Shown: positions 53,215 to 62,659, counted from the stretch's first letter. The stretch: DNA of 64,000 bases from Sphingomonas suaedae (GCF_007833215.1 NZ_CP042239.1:2046001-2110000), one strand, 5' to 3'. The notes: a model not told the origin generated them from the letters alone. A program made the numbers and translations.

Positions 53215-54804
53215 ATGCGCGTGCTCCTGCTGATCGTGGCGCTTCTCGCCCTGATGACGGCCGCTGCCGCCCGGCCGACGGCGCCGGAGCTTGGCGTTAT
53301 CGCAGGTTTTTTCCCCCCGGCCACCGGCTCGTTGCAGGCGACGACCGCTGCTGCCGAGAGGGCCGGTCCATCCGAGCGTCCAGCCGCGATTCGTGCCCTC
53401 GCCCGCGCCTTGCTGGCGCGCGGATCGCCGCTGGCCGAAGCGCGGCTGGAAACCTTTCTGCTCTCGCCGGAGGGGGCGGGGCAGCCTGACCTCGCTGACG
53501 ACCTGCTCGCGATCAAGGTCATGGCGCGCCGGGAACTGTTCTGGCGCACCGAGCCCACCGACTCATTCCAATCGGCCACGCGACCCGATCCGCGCCGACA
53601 GGCGGTGGCCGACTATAATGAGGGCGTGGCCCAGACCTATCGCGGGGCGTTCGCGGTCGCCGAGACGCTTCAGACGCGGGCGCTCGCCACGCTGTCCGCC
53701 GAATTGCCCGCCGATGACGCGCGGTTGAACGCGATGCGGATCGGGCTGGCGCGGACGCTGCTGGGCAAGGGCGACACCGATGGGGCCGACCGGCTCGCGA
53801 AGGCGATCCTGACCGTCGAGACGCGGGCGGGCCGCGCAGCGGGGCGACTGAGTGCCGACGCGCTGACCTTGGCTGGAGCTGCGGCGCTGCGGCGCGGGGA
53901 TGTTGCCGAAGCCGACGCGCTGCTACGCCGCGCGATCGCGATCGGGGAAGCAGATAGCGCGCGGCGATTGGGGAGCACGGCGAAGCCGGACCTTGCGCGC
54001 GACGCCCCGCTGCTCGCCGATGCGGAAGGGCGCCGCGCGCTGCTGCTGGCGCAAGTGCTGCTGCGTCGCGGCGACCAGCAGGGCGCGCTCGCGGCGGCGC
54101 GTTCGGGGGGCAGGCTCGCGCCCGACGCCCCCGACGCAAAGCATGTTCTGATGCTTGCCGAGCTGGCCACCGGGACGATCTCCGCCTCTGCGGATCGTGC
54201 CGAATGGGCGATCGACGTGCGCGCGGGCGAATTCGGTATCGACCTTCCCGAGGTGATCGGCGGCCGCACCACGCTCGCCCGCTACCGGGCGGCGACCGAC
54301 ATCCCGGCTGCCTGGTCGCAGAGCCGGCAGGGGGTGGCAGGCGCGCGGAAGCGGCTGGGTGCGGGCAAGGATGGCGGCGATCCTGCCGGTGCCGCCCGGC
54401 TCTATCGCGCCGCGTTCCGCCAGCATGTCGCGGTGGCCTGGCGCGCCACGCAAACGGCACCCTTCGCATGGCCGCCCGAACAACGGCGTTTCACCGCCTA
54501 TTTCGACAGCGGCGATGCCGCGTTGACCCCCGCGGCGGAGCGGCTCGTCGAGCATGTTGCGATGCTGGTCGCGCGGACGGGCGGAAGCGTGGCGCTGCGG
54601 GCGACCTATTACGGGCCGCCGATCCCCGGGACGCAGCAGTCCGGCAATACGCTGATCGGGCAGGCCGTCCGCGCGCGGCTGGAGGCGCTGGGCGTCGATC
54701 CGGCTCGGGTGACGCTCGACTATGGCACCGCGCGCAACGCGGAAGCGCTGCGCGCGCCACGGCGGATGCGACGGGTTGATATCGAGATTCTGCCGCCGCG
54801 CTGA
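53215..54804 (+). CDS. Exported TPR-like protein with degenerate OmpA-like C-terminal domain
   Basis: 529 residues from ATG at 53215. Signal peptide (LLLIVALLALMTAAAARP), then ~350 residues of Ala-rich helical repeats resembling TPRs (VAQTYRGAFAVAETLQTRAL, GRRALLLAQVLLRRGDQQGA). The C-terminal ~105 residues have OmpA/MotB-like spacing: FTAYFDSGDAALTPAAERLV, LRATYYGP, and a final RRMRRVDIEIL. The Asp normally binding peptidoglycan in GHTD is absent. It is probably periplasmic; function unknown. Confidence 0.75.
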   Translation: MRVLLLIVALLALMTAAAARPTAPELGVIAGFFPPATGSLQATTAAAERAGPSERPAAIRALARALLARGSPLAEARLETFLLSPEGAGQPDLADDLLAIKVMARRELFWRTEPTDSFQSATRPDPRRQAVADYNEGVAQTYRGAFAVAETLQTRALATLSAELPADDARLNAMRIGLARTLLGKGDTDGADRLAKAILTVETRAGRAAGRLSADALTLAGAAALRRGDVAEADALLRRAIAIGEADSARRLGSTAKPDLARDAPLLADAEGRRALLLAQVLLRRGDQQGALAAARSGGRLAPDAPDAKHVLMLAELATGTISASADRAEWAIDVRAGEFGIDLPEVIGGRTTLARYRAATDIPAAWSQSRQGVAGARKRLGAGKDGGDPAGAARLYRAAFRQHVAVAWRATQTAPFAWPPEQRRFTAYFDSGDAALTPAAERLVEHVAMLVARTGGSVALRATYYGPPIPGTQQSGNTLIGQAVRARLEALGVDPARVTLDYGTARNAEALRAPRRMRRVDIEILPPR

Positions 54805-54807
54805 GGC

Positions 54808-55644
54808 TCAGCCGAACGCCCAGCGGAACGTCTTGGCAATCGCGAGCGTCGAGCCGCGCACCAGCGGCGTCGCAGGCGGGCGTTTTAGCCCGTGCATCGT
54901 CCGTGCCCAGTCCGGGAGCAGATCGATCGCGGCCCCGAAAATCGCCGCCTGTGCCGGCGCCATTGCCAGGCTGGTGGGTGGATGGCCGAGCAGGAAATGC
55001 GCCACCTCGCGCGTGCGATCGTCCACCGCCAGTTGCGGGCGCATCGCGGCGATCAGCGCCGCTGCCTCATCCCGGCTGCGCGGGACCGGGTCCGCGCCCA
55101 GTGCTTCGGCAATCCGCGCGGTTTCGGCATAGTAGACGTCCTCCTGAGCGCGGCTAATCGGCACCCCATAGCGCTGCCACGCGGCAAGGAAGCTCGACAT
55201 TTCGGTGACATGGACCCATGCCAACAACTCCGGATCGTCCGCGCGATAGGGGGTGCCGTCGGGGAGCGTGCCACCGACGCGCTCATGCACCGCGCGCACC
55301 CTGGCGATCGTCGCTTCGGCGATGCTGCGCTCGGCATAGGTCGTCTCGGCGATGAAGCGCGCGGTGCGGCGCAGGCGGCCGAGCATGTCCTTGCGAAAGG
55401 CGCTATGGTCCCACACGCCCGCCAGCACCGCCGGGTGCAGCATCTGCAGCAACAGCGAGGCAACGCCGCCGACCATCATTGTGGTGACGTCGCCATGGAC
55501 GCGCCAGGTGACGCTGTCGCGCGGGAACAGCGCGTCGTCGCTACGCTGGACCGGGGTTTCGCCCTTTTCCTGATCGTTGAAGGTGGCGCGGATGACGCCG
55601 ATCAGGCGCTTGCGCAGAGCGGCGGCGAGATCGGGCGGCGACAT
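54808..55644 (-). CDS. Oxygenase MpaB-family (DUF2236) protein
   Basis: 278 residues, all helical, with family features RVHGDVTTMMVGGVASLLLQ, MLHPAVLAGVWDHSAFRKD, TYAERSIAEATIARVRAVHE, LLAWVHVTEMSSFLAAWQRY and WARTMHGLKRPPATPLVRGS. The family includes latex-clearing protein and fungal MpaB; the His in VHVTEM is a likely haem ligand. The substrate in bacteria without rubber use is unknown. No signal peptide is seen. Confidence 0.88.
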   Translation of the reverse strand: MSPPDLAAALRKRLIGVIRATFNDQEKGETPVQRSDDALFPRDSVTWRVHGDVTTMMVGGVASLLLQMLHPAVLAGVWDHSAFRKDMLGRLRRTARFIAETTYAERSIAEATIARVRAVHERVGGTLPDGTPYRADDPELLAWVHVTEMSSFLAAWQRYGVPISRAQEDVYYAETARIAEALGADPVPRSRDEAAALIAAMRPQLAVDDRTREVAHFLLGHPPTSLAMAPAQAAIFGAAIDLLPDWARTMHGLKRPPATPLVRGSTLAIAKTFRWAFG

Positions 55645-55694
55645 ATGTGCAAGCTAGGTTGTCGCACTGCGCGCGGCAATGCTACGGGCGGGCG

Positions 55695-56006
55695 ATGCTT
55701 CTTCGGCTGTTCATCCTGCTCGCATTGATGCTGGGCACCCTGCCCGCCCCCTCGGCGGCGGCACCGGCGTGCCATGAGATGAGCGAAATGGCGATGCCGA
55801 CGGGGCATGATACACCCGCCCCCCAACCCGAAGCGCCGCCCGTGATGGGCAAAGCGCTGTGCGTCGGCTGTATCGCGCCATCGACGCTGAAGACGGCGGC
55901 GGTCGCCGCGTGGCGCGCCGCGCCGCAATCCCATGCGATGGCAGGGCCGCACCGTGGCCTGACCGGAGCGGTGCTGACGCCCGAGCCGCCCCCTCCGCGC
56001 GCCTGA
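55695..56006 (+). CDS. Small exported His/Met/Cys-containing protein, possibly metal-linked
   Basis: 103 residues with a signal peptide (LLRLFILLALMLGTLPAPSA). The short mature part has clustered possible metal ligands: CHEMSEMAMPTGHD, then GKALCVGCIAPS, followed by a Pro-rich end. This composition is seen in small proteins beside copper-tolerance genes. It lies 51 bases upstream of a protein with a His/Met-rich N-terminus. The metal and role are inferred from composition. Confidence 0.65.
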   Translation: MLLRLFILLALMLGTLPAPSAAAPACHEMSEMAMPTGHDTPAPQPEAPPVMGKALCVGCIAPSTLKTAAVAAWRAAPQSHAMAGPHRGLTGAVLTPEPPPPRA

Positions 56007-56057
56007 CCGGCTGCGGGCGATTGTCCCGCTCCACCCGATCAGACCCGGAGATTGACG

Positions 56058-57389
56058 ATGAAATACCGAATGACGGTCGCTGCCCTGATGGCGGCGACGC
56101 CGCCGCCCGTTGCGGCGGCAGCGCAGCAACACGACCATAATCAGCACAAGATGGACGCGCCTGCGCCCTCCCCTTCGCCGACCCCCGCCCCGGCTCCAGC
56201 CCAGCATATGCACCATGGCGCCACGCCAAAGCCGGGTTCGGAGACCCCGAAGCCAAATGCGCAGGTCGCGTCCGGCACCGCGCTGCTCCCTGCGGCAGAG
56301 GGAGGCCAGCATGGCGGCTTGCACGCCATGACCGGGGACTGGATGCTGATGGCGCATGGCTATGCCTGGGGCGCCGTCACCAGCCAGGGCGGCCCGCGCG
56401 GCGACGACATGGCGTTCGTCCAGTCGATGGGCATGGTCACGGCCAGCCGTCCGCTGGGCGACTCAGCACGGATCGAACTGCGCGGCATGTTCAGCCTCGA
56501 CCCGCTGATGGGACGGCGCGGCTATCCGAACCTGTTCGCGGCGGGTGAGACCGCCAATGGCCGCGCGCTGGTCGATCGCCAGCATCCGCACGACCTGTTC
56601 ATGGAGCTCGCCGCGCGGGTCGAGGTCGACGTCGCCCCCGGCGCCACCGCCTTCCTCTATGGCGGGCCGGTCGGCGAGCCTGCGCTGGGGCCGCCCGCCT
56701 TCATGCACCGCCGCTCCGCGCGCTATCAGACGATGTCGCCGATCGCGCATCACTGGTTCGATTCGACGCACATCACCTATGGCGTGGCGACTGCGGGCGT
56801 TCGCGCGCGGGCGTTCCAGATCGAGGCATCGGCGTTCAAGGGGCGCGAGCCGGACGAGGAACGCTGGGGCTTCGATCCGATCAAGCTCGATTCGTGGAGC
56901 CTGCGTGCAACCTTTACCCCTTCGCCCAACTGGGCGGTGCAGGTGAGCCACGGACGCCTGGAAAGCCCCGAGGCGCTGCACGGCGGCAATGACGAGGCGC
57001 GGACCACCGCCAGCGTCCATTATGCGCGCGGCGGCCTGTCGGCGACGCTCGCCTGGTCGGCGAAGAATCGCATCCCCGGCGACGTGCTCAGCGCCTGGGT
57101 GGCGGAGGCGAATTGGGACGTGGATGCGCGGCACAGCATCTTCGGCCGCGCCGAACTGGTGCGCAACGACGAACTGTTTCCCGAGCACGGCCACCCCCTG
57201 CACGACCGGCCGTTTCGTGTCGCGCGGTTCGAGGGCGGCTATGCCTATCGCATTCCGCTGGCGGACAAGGTGACACTGGCGCTGGGCGGATCGGTCGCGG
57301 CCTATGCCAAGCCGGATGCGCTCAATCCCTATTATGGCGACAGTCCGGTGAGCGCGACCGGATTCGCCAAGCTGACGCTGGGCGACTGA
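56058..57389 (+). CDS. Exported outer-membrane beta-barrel-like protein with His-rich N-terminus
   Basis: 443 residues. Signal peptide, then a His/Met/Pro segment (QQHDHNQHKMDAP, AQHMHHGATPK) likely to bind copper or another soft metal. The remaining ~360 residues are alternating beta strands (DWMLMAHGYAWGAVTSQGGP, HSIFGRAELVRNDELFPEHG, YAYRIPLADKVTLALGGSVA) typical of an outer-membrane barrel. No named family is certain. ATG at 56058 has CCGGAG ten bases upstream. It pairs with the small His/Cys protein upstream, suggesting a metal-related role. Confidence 0.72.
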   Translation: MKYRMTVAALMAATPPPVAAAAQQHDHNQHKMDAPAPSPSPTPAPAPAQHMHHGATPKPGSETPKPNAQVASGTALLPAAEGGQHGGLHAMTGDWMLMAHGYAWGAVTSQGGPRGDDMAFVQSMGMVTASRPLGDSARIELRGMFSLDPLMGRRGYPNLFAAGETANGRALVDRQHPHDLFMELAARVEVDVAPGATAFLYGGPVGEPALGPPAFMHRRSARYQTMSPIAHHWFDSTHITYGVATAGVRARAFQIEASAFKGREPDEERWGFDPIKLDSWSLRATFTPSPNWAVQVSHGRLESPEALHGGNDEARTTASVHYARGGLSATLAWSAKNRIPGDVLSAWVAEANWDVDARHSIFGRAELVRNDELFPEHGHPLHDRPFRVARFEGGYAYRIPLADKVTLALGGSVAAYAKPDALNPYYGDSPVSATGFAKLTLGD

Positions 57390-57426
57390 CTCGCTTCTGT
57401 CATCTCGGGCGGTTAGGGCCGCCGTC

Positions 57427-58665
57427 ATGCGTTGGATCAGACCCATGGCGGCGGCCGCCTGTGCCGCCCTTCTCTATGCTTGCACCACCCCCGCCGCGAT
57501 CGCGCCGGTGCCGCCCGCTCCCGCAGCGGAGGTGCGCGCTCCGGTGACGATCCTGATCGGGATCGACGGGTTTCGCCCCGATTATCTCGACCGCGGGGTC
57601 ACGCCGGTGCTGTCGAAGCTGGCGGCGGAGGGCGCGCGCGGAACGATGCGGGCGTCGTTTCCGACCAAGACCTTTCCCAATTTCTACACGCTCGTCACCG
57701 GCAAGCGCCCCGACCGCCACGGCATCGTCGCCAACCGGTTCGAGGATCCGGCGCGGCCGGGCGAGGTGTTCACCATGCGCTCCGAACAGCCCTATTGGTG
57801 GGACCAGGGCGAGCCGGTCTGGAACGCCGCCGAAAAGGCCGGGGTGCAGAGCGCGGTGATGTTCTGGCCCGGATCGGGGATCGAGATCGGCGGCACCCGT
57901 CCACACGACTGGCAGGCATTCGGCATGGCAGTGAACGGGCGCCAGCGGGTCGATTCGATCATCGACTGGCTGCGCCGTCCGACAGCGACCCGGCCCAAGC
58001 TGCTGGGGCTGTATTTCGACACGATCGACACGGCCGGACACCATTTCGGTCCGGACGCGCCCGAAACGACGGCGGCGGTAGCGGAGATCGACGCGTTGAT
58101 CGGGCGGCTGACCAGCGAACTTGCTGGCCTAAACCAGCCCGCCAACCTCGTCTTCGTCGCCGATCATGGCATGGCGGCGGTGGACGAGAGCCGCCGAATC
58201 CAGCTCGATACCGTCGCGGCGGCGAGCGATTTCCGGACGATCGAGGAAGGCCCCTATGCTGCGATCGAGCCGCTGCCCGGGCGCGAGGCGGCGCTGGCGG
58301 CGGCGCTGCTGAAACCGCATCCCAATATGAGCTGCTGGCGACGCGCCGACATCCCGGCGCATCTTCACTATGGGCGCAACCCGCGCGTCTCGTCCTTCCT
58401 GTGCCTGGCGAAGGTCGGCTGGACGATCACGACCCGCCCCGCCGCCGAGCCGCTGCGCCCGGGCGGCGCGCATGGGTGGGACCCGGCGGCGCCCGAGATG
58501 GCGGCGCTGTTCGTGGCACATGGGCCGGACATCACCCGCGGCATGACCGTGCCAGCGTTCGACAATGTCCATGTCGCGCCGCTGATCCGGCGGCTTGCGG
58601 GGCTACCCGAGGCGAAGGATATCGATGGCGACCCGGCTGTGCTGGCGCCCGTCATCGCGCGCTGA
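57427..58665 (+). CDS. Ectonucleotide pyrophosphatase/phosphodiesterase (NPP, alkaline phosphatase superfamily) lipoprotein
   Basis: 412 residues. Lipoprotein signal (AAAACAALLYACTTP). The NPP active site is clear: metal D47 in LIGIDGFRPDYL, nucleophile T82 in SFPTKTFPNFYT, GLYFDTIDTAGHHFGPDAPE, VFVADHGMAAVDE and a final GGAHGWDP. It should hydrolyse nucleotide or phosphodiester bonds in the periplasm using two zinc ions. It follows the barrel-protein gene by 37 bases. Confidence 0.92.
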   Translation: MRWIRPMAAAACAALLYACTTPAAIAPVPPAPAAEVRAPVTILIGIDGFRPDYLDRGVTPVLSKLAAEGARGTMRASFPTKTFPNFYTLVTGKRPDRHGIVANRFEDPARPGEVFTMRSEQPYWWDQGEPVWNAAEKAGVQSAVMFWPGSGIEIGGTRPHDWQAFGMAVNGRQRVDSIIDWLRRPTATRPKLLGLYFDTIDTAGHHFGPDAPETTAAVAEIDALIGRLTSELAGLNQPANLVFVADHGMAAVDESRRIQLDTVAAASDFRTIEEGPYAAIEPLPGREAALAAALLKPHPNMSCWRRADIPAHLHYGRNPRVSSFLCLAKVGWTITTRPAAEPLRPGGAHGWDPAAPEMAALFVAHGPDITRGMTVPAFDNVHVAPLIRRLAGLPEAKDIDGDPAVLAPVIAR

Positions 58666-58706
58666 GGCGCTTGCCAAAAAGCGGGTTTCGGGTTGAAACG
58701 GATCGC

Positions 58707-59156
58707 ATGAAATATTTCGAGGACCTGACGGTCGGCGACAAGGCGAGCTTCGGCTCCTATCCGGTCACGCGCGAGGAAGTTCTTGCCTTTGCGGAGAAAT
58801 ACGACCCCCAGCCCTTTCACCTTTCGGACGAGGCAGCGGCCAGGACGCATTTCGGGAGGCTGGCGGCGAGCGGGTGGCATACATCGGCGATGACCATGGC
58901 GATGCTGGTCGCGCATATGAAGGAAAACCCGTCGGCCGGCCTGGGCGCTTCGGGGATCGACGAGCTACGCTGGATCAAGCCCGTCTTTCCGGGCGACACG
59001 CTGCGGTGCGAGACCGAGTTGATCGAGAAGAGGATATCGGAGAAGCGGCCCGAGATCGGGCGGACGCGATCGCGCATGACCGTGTTCAATCAGAATGACG
59101 AACCGGTCATGCGTTTTATCGCGAACGCGATGATCGCGCGCCGCCCCCAGGACTGA
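58707..59156 (+). CDS. MaoC-like (R)-hydratase domain protein
   Basis: 149 residues with the hotdog-fold signature: YDPQPFHLSDEAAARTHFG then LAASGWHTSAMTMAMLV; the Asp and His of DPQPFH are the catalytic pair. IDELRWIKPVFPGDTLRCE completes the family pattern. It hydrates enoyl-CoA or a related substrate; which one is unknown. ATG at 58707 is the expected MaoC start. Confidence 0.92.
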   Translation: MKYFEDLTVGDKASFGSYPVTREEVLAFAEKYDPQPFHLSDEAAARTHFGRLAASGWHTSAMTMAMLVAHMKENPSAGLGASGIDELRWIKPVFPGDTLRCETELIEKRISEKRPEIGRTRSRMTVFNQNDEPVMRFIANAMIARRPQD

Positions 59157-59159
59157 CGA

Positions 59160-59675
59160 TCAGCGCGGGCGCCGGTCGCGGCGATCCCTGCGGTTCTCGC
59201 GGCGAAGCTCCCGGCGGTCCTGACGATATTCGCGGCGATAATCGCGACGATCCTCGCGGCGTTCGGCCCGGGCTTCCGGACGCGTGACCTCACCGCGCCG
59301 GAATGCGCGACGATCCTGTCTCCGGTCCTGGCGATAGGCCCGGCTGTCCTGGCGCCGATCGCGCGTGAAATCGCGCCAGTTGGCCCGCACTTCGCGGCGA
59401 TCGCCGCGCCAGTTCTGGCGGCGCTGTTCCCAATAGCGACGCTGGCTGGCGCTCCAGCGAACCGGGCGGCGATCGCGCGTGTACACATAATAGCCGGTGC
59501 CCGGATAATAATAGTCGCCGCTCCACCCCCAATAGGGATCGCCATAGCTTCCGCCATAATAGCCCGTGCCATAGCCCACCGAAGCGCCGGAATAGCCATA
59601 GCCGTCGGTGCAGGCGGCCACGCCGAGCGCCGCGGCGCCCGCCAGACCGAGTTTCAGGATTGTCGAACCGAACAT
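59160..59675 (-). CDS. Exported Tyr/Gly- and Arg/Asp-rich lipoprotein
   Basis: 171 residues. Lipoprotein signal (LKLGLAGAAALGVAACTDG). A Tyr/Gly-rich segment (GYGTGYYGGSYGDPYWGW) is followed by ~100 residues dominated by Arg and Asp (NWRGDRREVRANWRDFTRDR and similar). Such basic low-complexity proteins are common but uncharacterised in sphingomonads; a surface or nucleic-acid contact role is guesswork. It converges on the MaoC gene. Confidence 0.77.
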   Translation of the reverse strand: MFGSTILKLGLAGAAALGVAACTDGYGYSGASVGYGTGYYGGSYGDPYWGWSGDYYYPGTGYYVYTRDRRPVRWSASQRRYWEQRRQNWRGDRREVRANWRDFTRDRRQDSRAYRQDRRQDRRAFRRGEVTRPEARAERREDRRDYRREYRQDRRELRRENRRDRRDRRPR

Positions 59676-59745
59676 TTTACCTCTCCCGGACGCCGTCCGG
59701 GCGTCCTATCCCCTTGAGAACGGGAGAGAGAGGGGTCGGGTTCCG

Positions 59746-60285
59746 TCAGTGTCCGGCGAAGGCGACCAGCGCGGTGACGTCGATCCCCTCGGCGCGCAAC
59801 GCATCGGCGCCGCCGAGTTCCGGCAGATCGATGACGAATGCAGCCTGGGTGACTACCGCACCCACCTTGCGCAACAGCCGCGCGGCGGCACGCGCCGTGC
59901 CGCCAGTGGCGATGAGGTCGTCGACCAGCAGGATGCGCGCGCCCGGCGCGAAGGCGTCGGCGTGGATCGCGATGCGGTCGGTGCCATATTCGAGCGCGTA
60001 ATCCTCCGCCACGGTCGCTCCGGGCAGCTTCCCGTCCTTGCGCACCAGCAACGTGCCTGCGCCGAGTGCGAGCGCGACGGGGGCGGCGAAGATGAATCCG
60101 CGCGCCTCGATCCCGGCGACGAGATCGACCGGGCCGTCGACGGCGTCGACGATCCGCTCGACCGCGCGCGCGAAGCCGGACGCGTCGAGCAGCAGAGTGG
60201 TGATGTCGCGGAACATGATCCCCGGCTTGGGGAAGTCGGGGATCGTGCGGATCAGCGCGGCGAGATCGTCACTGGTCGAGGTCAT
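59746..60285 (-). CDS. apt: Adenine phosphoribosyltransferase
   Basis: 179 residues salvaging adenine to AMP. The PRPP-binding loop is ARILLVDDLIATGGTARAA; IRTIPDFPKPGIMFRDITTL and GIEARGFIFAAPVAL are Apt signatures. ATG at 60285 follows AAGAAGAG; the frame is open another 56 codons upstream through the family-A repeat, which is not part of the enzyme. It lies downstream of the pet operon on the same strand, beyond a terminator. Confidence 0.95.
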   Translation of the reverse strand: MTSTSDDLAALIRTIPDFPKPGIMFRDITTLLLDASGFARAVERIVDAVDGPVDLVAGIEARGFIFAAPVALALGAGTLLVRKDGKLPGATVAEDYALEYGTDRIAIHADAFAPGARILLVDDLIATGGTARAAARLLRKVGAVVTQAAFVIDLPELGGADALRAEGIDVTALVAFAGH

Positions 60286-60337
60286 GGCGGCACTCTTCTT
60301 TAGGAGGCGAATCCGGGTGGCGAACGCTGGGTGTATC

Positions 60338-60448
60338 AAGCCCCTCCCCTTCAGGGGAGGGGTTGGGGTGGGGCCTGTCCTCTTGGCCGTCGGCTCGGTG
60401 AGACTGAGACGCCCCACCCCCAACCCCTCCCCTGAAGGGGAGGGGCTT
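60338..60448. repeat. Family-A palindromic element, copy A2
   Basis: Reverse-complement copy of A1 (22425-22534), nearly identical end to end: two palindromic arms of core CCCTCCCCTTCAGGGGAGGG, G-rich tracts, and the spacer with CTCGGTGAGACTGAGAC. It lies between apt and the pet operon terminator. Differences from A1 are confined mostly to about 15 bases in the spacer centre. Confidence 0.88.
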
Positions 60449-60455
60449 TCCAAAC

Positions 60456-60486
60456 AAAAACGGCCCGGGAATCGCTTCCCGGGCCG
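60456..60486 (-). terminator. Rho-independent terminator of the petABC operon
   Basis: CGGCCCGGGAA (60461-60471) and TTCCCGGGCCG (60476-60486) form an 11-base perfect stem with loop TCGC. Read on the minus strand it is followed by TTTTTGTTT, the typical T-run, 24 bases beyond the petC stop. Confidence 0.92.
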
Positions 60487-60509
60487 CTGAAGAACATTAC
60501 GGGCGGACC

Positions 60510-61343
60510 TTAGTCCTTCACGTTCCGCCAGATCTGCTTCTTCGCGCCATAGGCGAGGAAGGAGAAGATCAGCAGGAAGATCAGCGTACCCAGGCCCCAG
60601 CTCTTGCGGACCTGCATCTTGGGTTCCGCCGTCCAGGTCAGGAACGCCGCGACGTCCGCCGCATAGTTCGCCTTGGTCGCGGCGGTGCCGTCGGTATAGG
60701 TCACCTGACCGTCGGACAGCGGCGGCGCCATCGCGAGGTTGAGCGTGTGGAAATAGGGGTTGTAGTGCAGCCCCTCCGGCGTCTTCGCCTCGGGGAACTT
60801 CTTGAGCAGCTCCGCAGGCTGGTCCTGATAGCCGGTCAGCAGCGAGTAGATATAGGCCGAGCCGTTGGCGCGCGCCTTTGCCATCAGCGACAGATCGGGC
60901 GGGATCGCGTTGTTGTTCGCGGCGCGCGCGGCGACGTCATTGGCATAGGGCGAGGGGAAGCGATCCGAGGGGATGCCGTCGCGCGTCGCAGGCTCGCCTG
61001 TCTCCGGGTTGATCGACGGGACCTGGAAGCCCGCGGCGATCGTCTTGACCTGCCCTTCGCTATAGCCGAGCGCGGCGAGGTCGCGGAACGAGACCAGGCG
61101 CAGCGAGTGGCAGGCGGCGCAGACTTCCTTGTACACCTGAAGCCCGCGCTGGAGCTGGCGGTTGTCATATTTGCCGAACGCGCCCTCGAACGAGAAGCCG
61201 CCTTCCGGCGCGTGCGCGTGCTTGTGGAATTCCTCTTCCACGGTCTTGGGCGTGGTCAGCCCGTTGGAGATCGTGTCGATGATCCCGAGGAACAGGGCGA
61301 AGACGAAGCCCAGCCCGACCAAAAATCCGCCGATGCGAACCAT
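60510..61343 (-). CDS. petC: Cytochrome c1 of the bc1 complex
   Basis: 277 residues. Haem c is bound at C75-A-A-C78-H79 (EVCAACHSLRLVSF), with the distal Met in NLAMAPPLSDG. N- and C-terminal hydrophobic anchors are present (GLGFVFALFLGIIDTI; LGTLIFLLIFSFLAYGAKK). It carries electrons from the Rieske protein to soluble cytochrome c. Last gene of petA-petB-petC, ending in a strong terminator. Confidence 0.96.
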   Translation of the reverse strand: MVRIGGFLVGLGFVFALFLGIIDTISNGLTTPKTVEEEFHKHAHAPEGGFSFEGAFGKYDNRQLQRGLQVYKEVCAACHSLRLVSFRDLAALGYSEGQVKTIAAGFQVPSINPETGEPATRDGIPSDRFPSPYANDVAARAANNNAIPPDLSLMAKARANGSAYIYSLLTGYQDQPAELLKKFPEAKTPEGLHYNPYFHTLNLAMAPPLSDGQVTYTDGTAATKANYAADVAAFLTWTAEPKMQVRKSWGLGTLIFLLIFSFLAYGAKKQIWRNVKD

Positions 61344-61358
61344 TTTCTTAAGCCCCTC

Positions 61359-62645
61359 TTATTCGGCAGCCGCGGTCTGGAGCGGCGAGGTGCCACCCTT
61401 TCCGGCGAGTACGGCTTCGGTGATCGAGTTCGGCAGCGGACGCGGACGCTCCATCGCCGAGACGATCGGCAGGATCACCAGGAAATGCAGGAAATAATAG
61501 GCCGTCGCGATCTGGCCGATCAGGATCACGCCCGGGGTCGGGGCGGCGCCGCCGATATAACCGAGCACCAGCACGTCGACGAGCAGGATCAGCAGGAACC
61601 AGCGATAGGTCGGGCGATAGTTCGCCGACCGCACCGGCGACGTGTCGAGCCAGGGCAGGAAGAACAGCAGCAGGATCGAGCCGAACATCGCCAGCACGCC
61701 CCACAGCTTTGCCGGGAACAGGAAGTCGATCGTGAACGATTTGAGGATCGCGTAGAAGGGCAGGAAATACCATTCGGGGACGATGTGCGCCGGGGTGGAG
61801 AGCGGGTTGGCCGGGATATAATTGTCCGGATGACCCAGCAGGTTCGGCGCGTAGAAGATCAGCGCGGCATAGACCATCAGCGCCACGCCCACGCCCACAC
61901 CGTCCTTGGCGGTGTAATAGGGGTGGAAGGGCACCGTATCCTGTTCGGTCTTCACCTCGACGCCGGTCGGGTTGTTAGACCCCGGAATGTGCAGCGCCCA
62001 GATGTGGAGGATCACCACGCCGGCGATGACGAACGGCAGCAGATAGTGGAGCGAGAAGAAGCGGTTGAGCGCGGCATTGTCCGGCGCGAAGCCGCCGAGC
62101 AGCCAGACGCGGATCGTCTCGCCCACCACGGGGATCGCCGAGAAGAAGCCGGTGATGACCTGCGCGCCCCAGAAGCTCATCTGACCCCAGGGAAGGACAT
62201 AGCCCATGAAGGCGGTGGCCATCATCAGCAGGAAGATGACCACACCGAGCAGCCACACCATCTCGCGCGGCGCCTTGTACGATCCGTACCACAGGCCGCG
62301 GGCGATATGGACATAGACCACCAGCAGGAACAACGACGCGCCATTGGCGTGCGCGTAGCGGAAGAACCAGCCCGCATTCACGTCGCGCATGATATGCTCG
62401 ACGCTGTCGAACGCGATGCCCGCATTGGCCGCATAGTGCATCGCCAGGACGATGCCGGTGACGATCTGGATCGCCAGGAACATGCCGGCGAGGACGCCGA
62501 AGTTCCAGAAATAGTTGAGGTTGCGCGGAACCGGATAGCCCGAGCCCACCGCGTTATAGACGAAACGCGGAAGCGGGAGCCGGTCGTCCACCCACTTCAT
62601 CAGCGGGTGTTTCGGTTCATACTGCTTTGCCCAGGGAAAGCTCAT
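61359..62645 (-). CDS. petB: Cytochrome b of the bc1 complex
   Basis: 428 residues with eight transmembrane helices. Haem-ligating histidines lie in [31 protein letters not shown] and VILHIWALH; the quinol-site motif is [10 protein letters not shown]. It is the membrane core of complex III. It sits 14 bases downstream of petA. Confidence 0.97.
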   Translation of the reverse strand: MSFPWAKQYEPKHPLMKWVDDRLPLPRFVYNAVGSGYPVPRNLNYFWNFGVLAGMFLAIQIVTGIVLAMHYAANAGIAFDSVEHIMRDVNAGWFFRYAHANGASLFLLVVYVHIARGLWYGSYKAPREMVWLLGVVIFLLMMATAFMGYVLPWGQMSFWGAQVITGFFSAIPVVGETIRVWLLGGFAPDNAALNRFFSLHYLLPFVIAGVVILHIWALHIPGSNNPTGVEVKTEQDTVPFHPYYTAKDGVGVGVALMVYAALIFYAPNLLGHPDNYIPANPLSTPAHIVPEWYFLPFYAILKSFTIDFLFPAKLWGVLAMFGSILLLFFLPWLDTSPVRSANYRPTYRWFLLILLVDVLVLGYIGGAAPTPGVILIGQIATAYYFLHFLVILPIVSAMERPRPLPNSITEAVLAGKGGTSPLQTAAAE

Positions 62646-62659
62646 TGCCAGTTCGCCCC

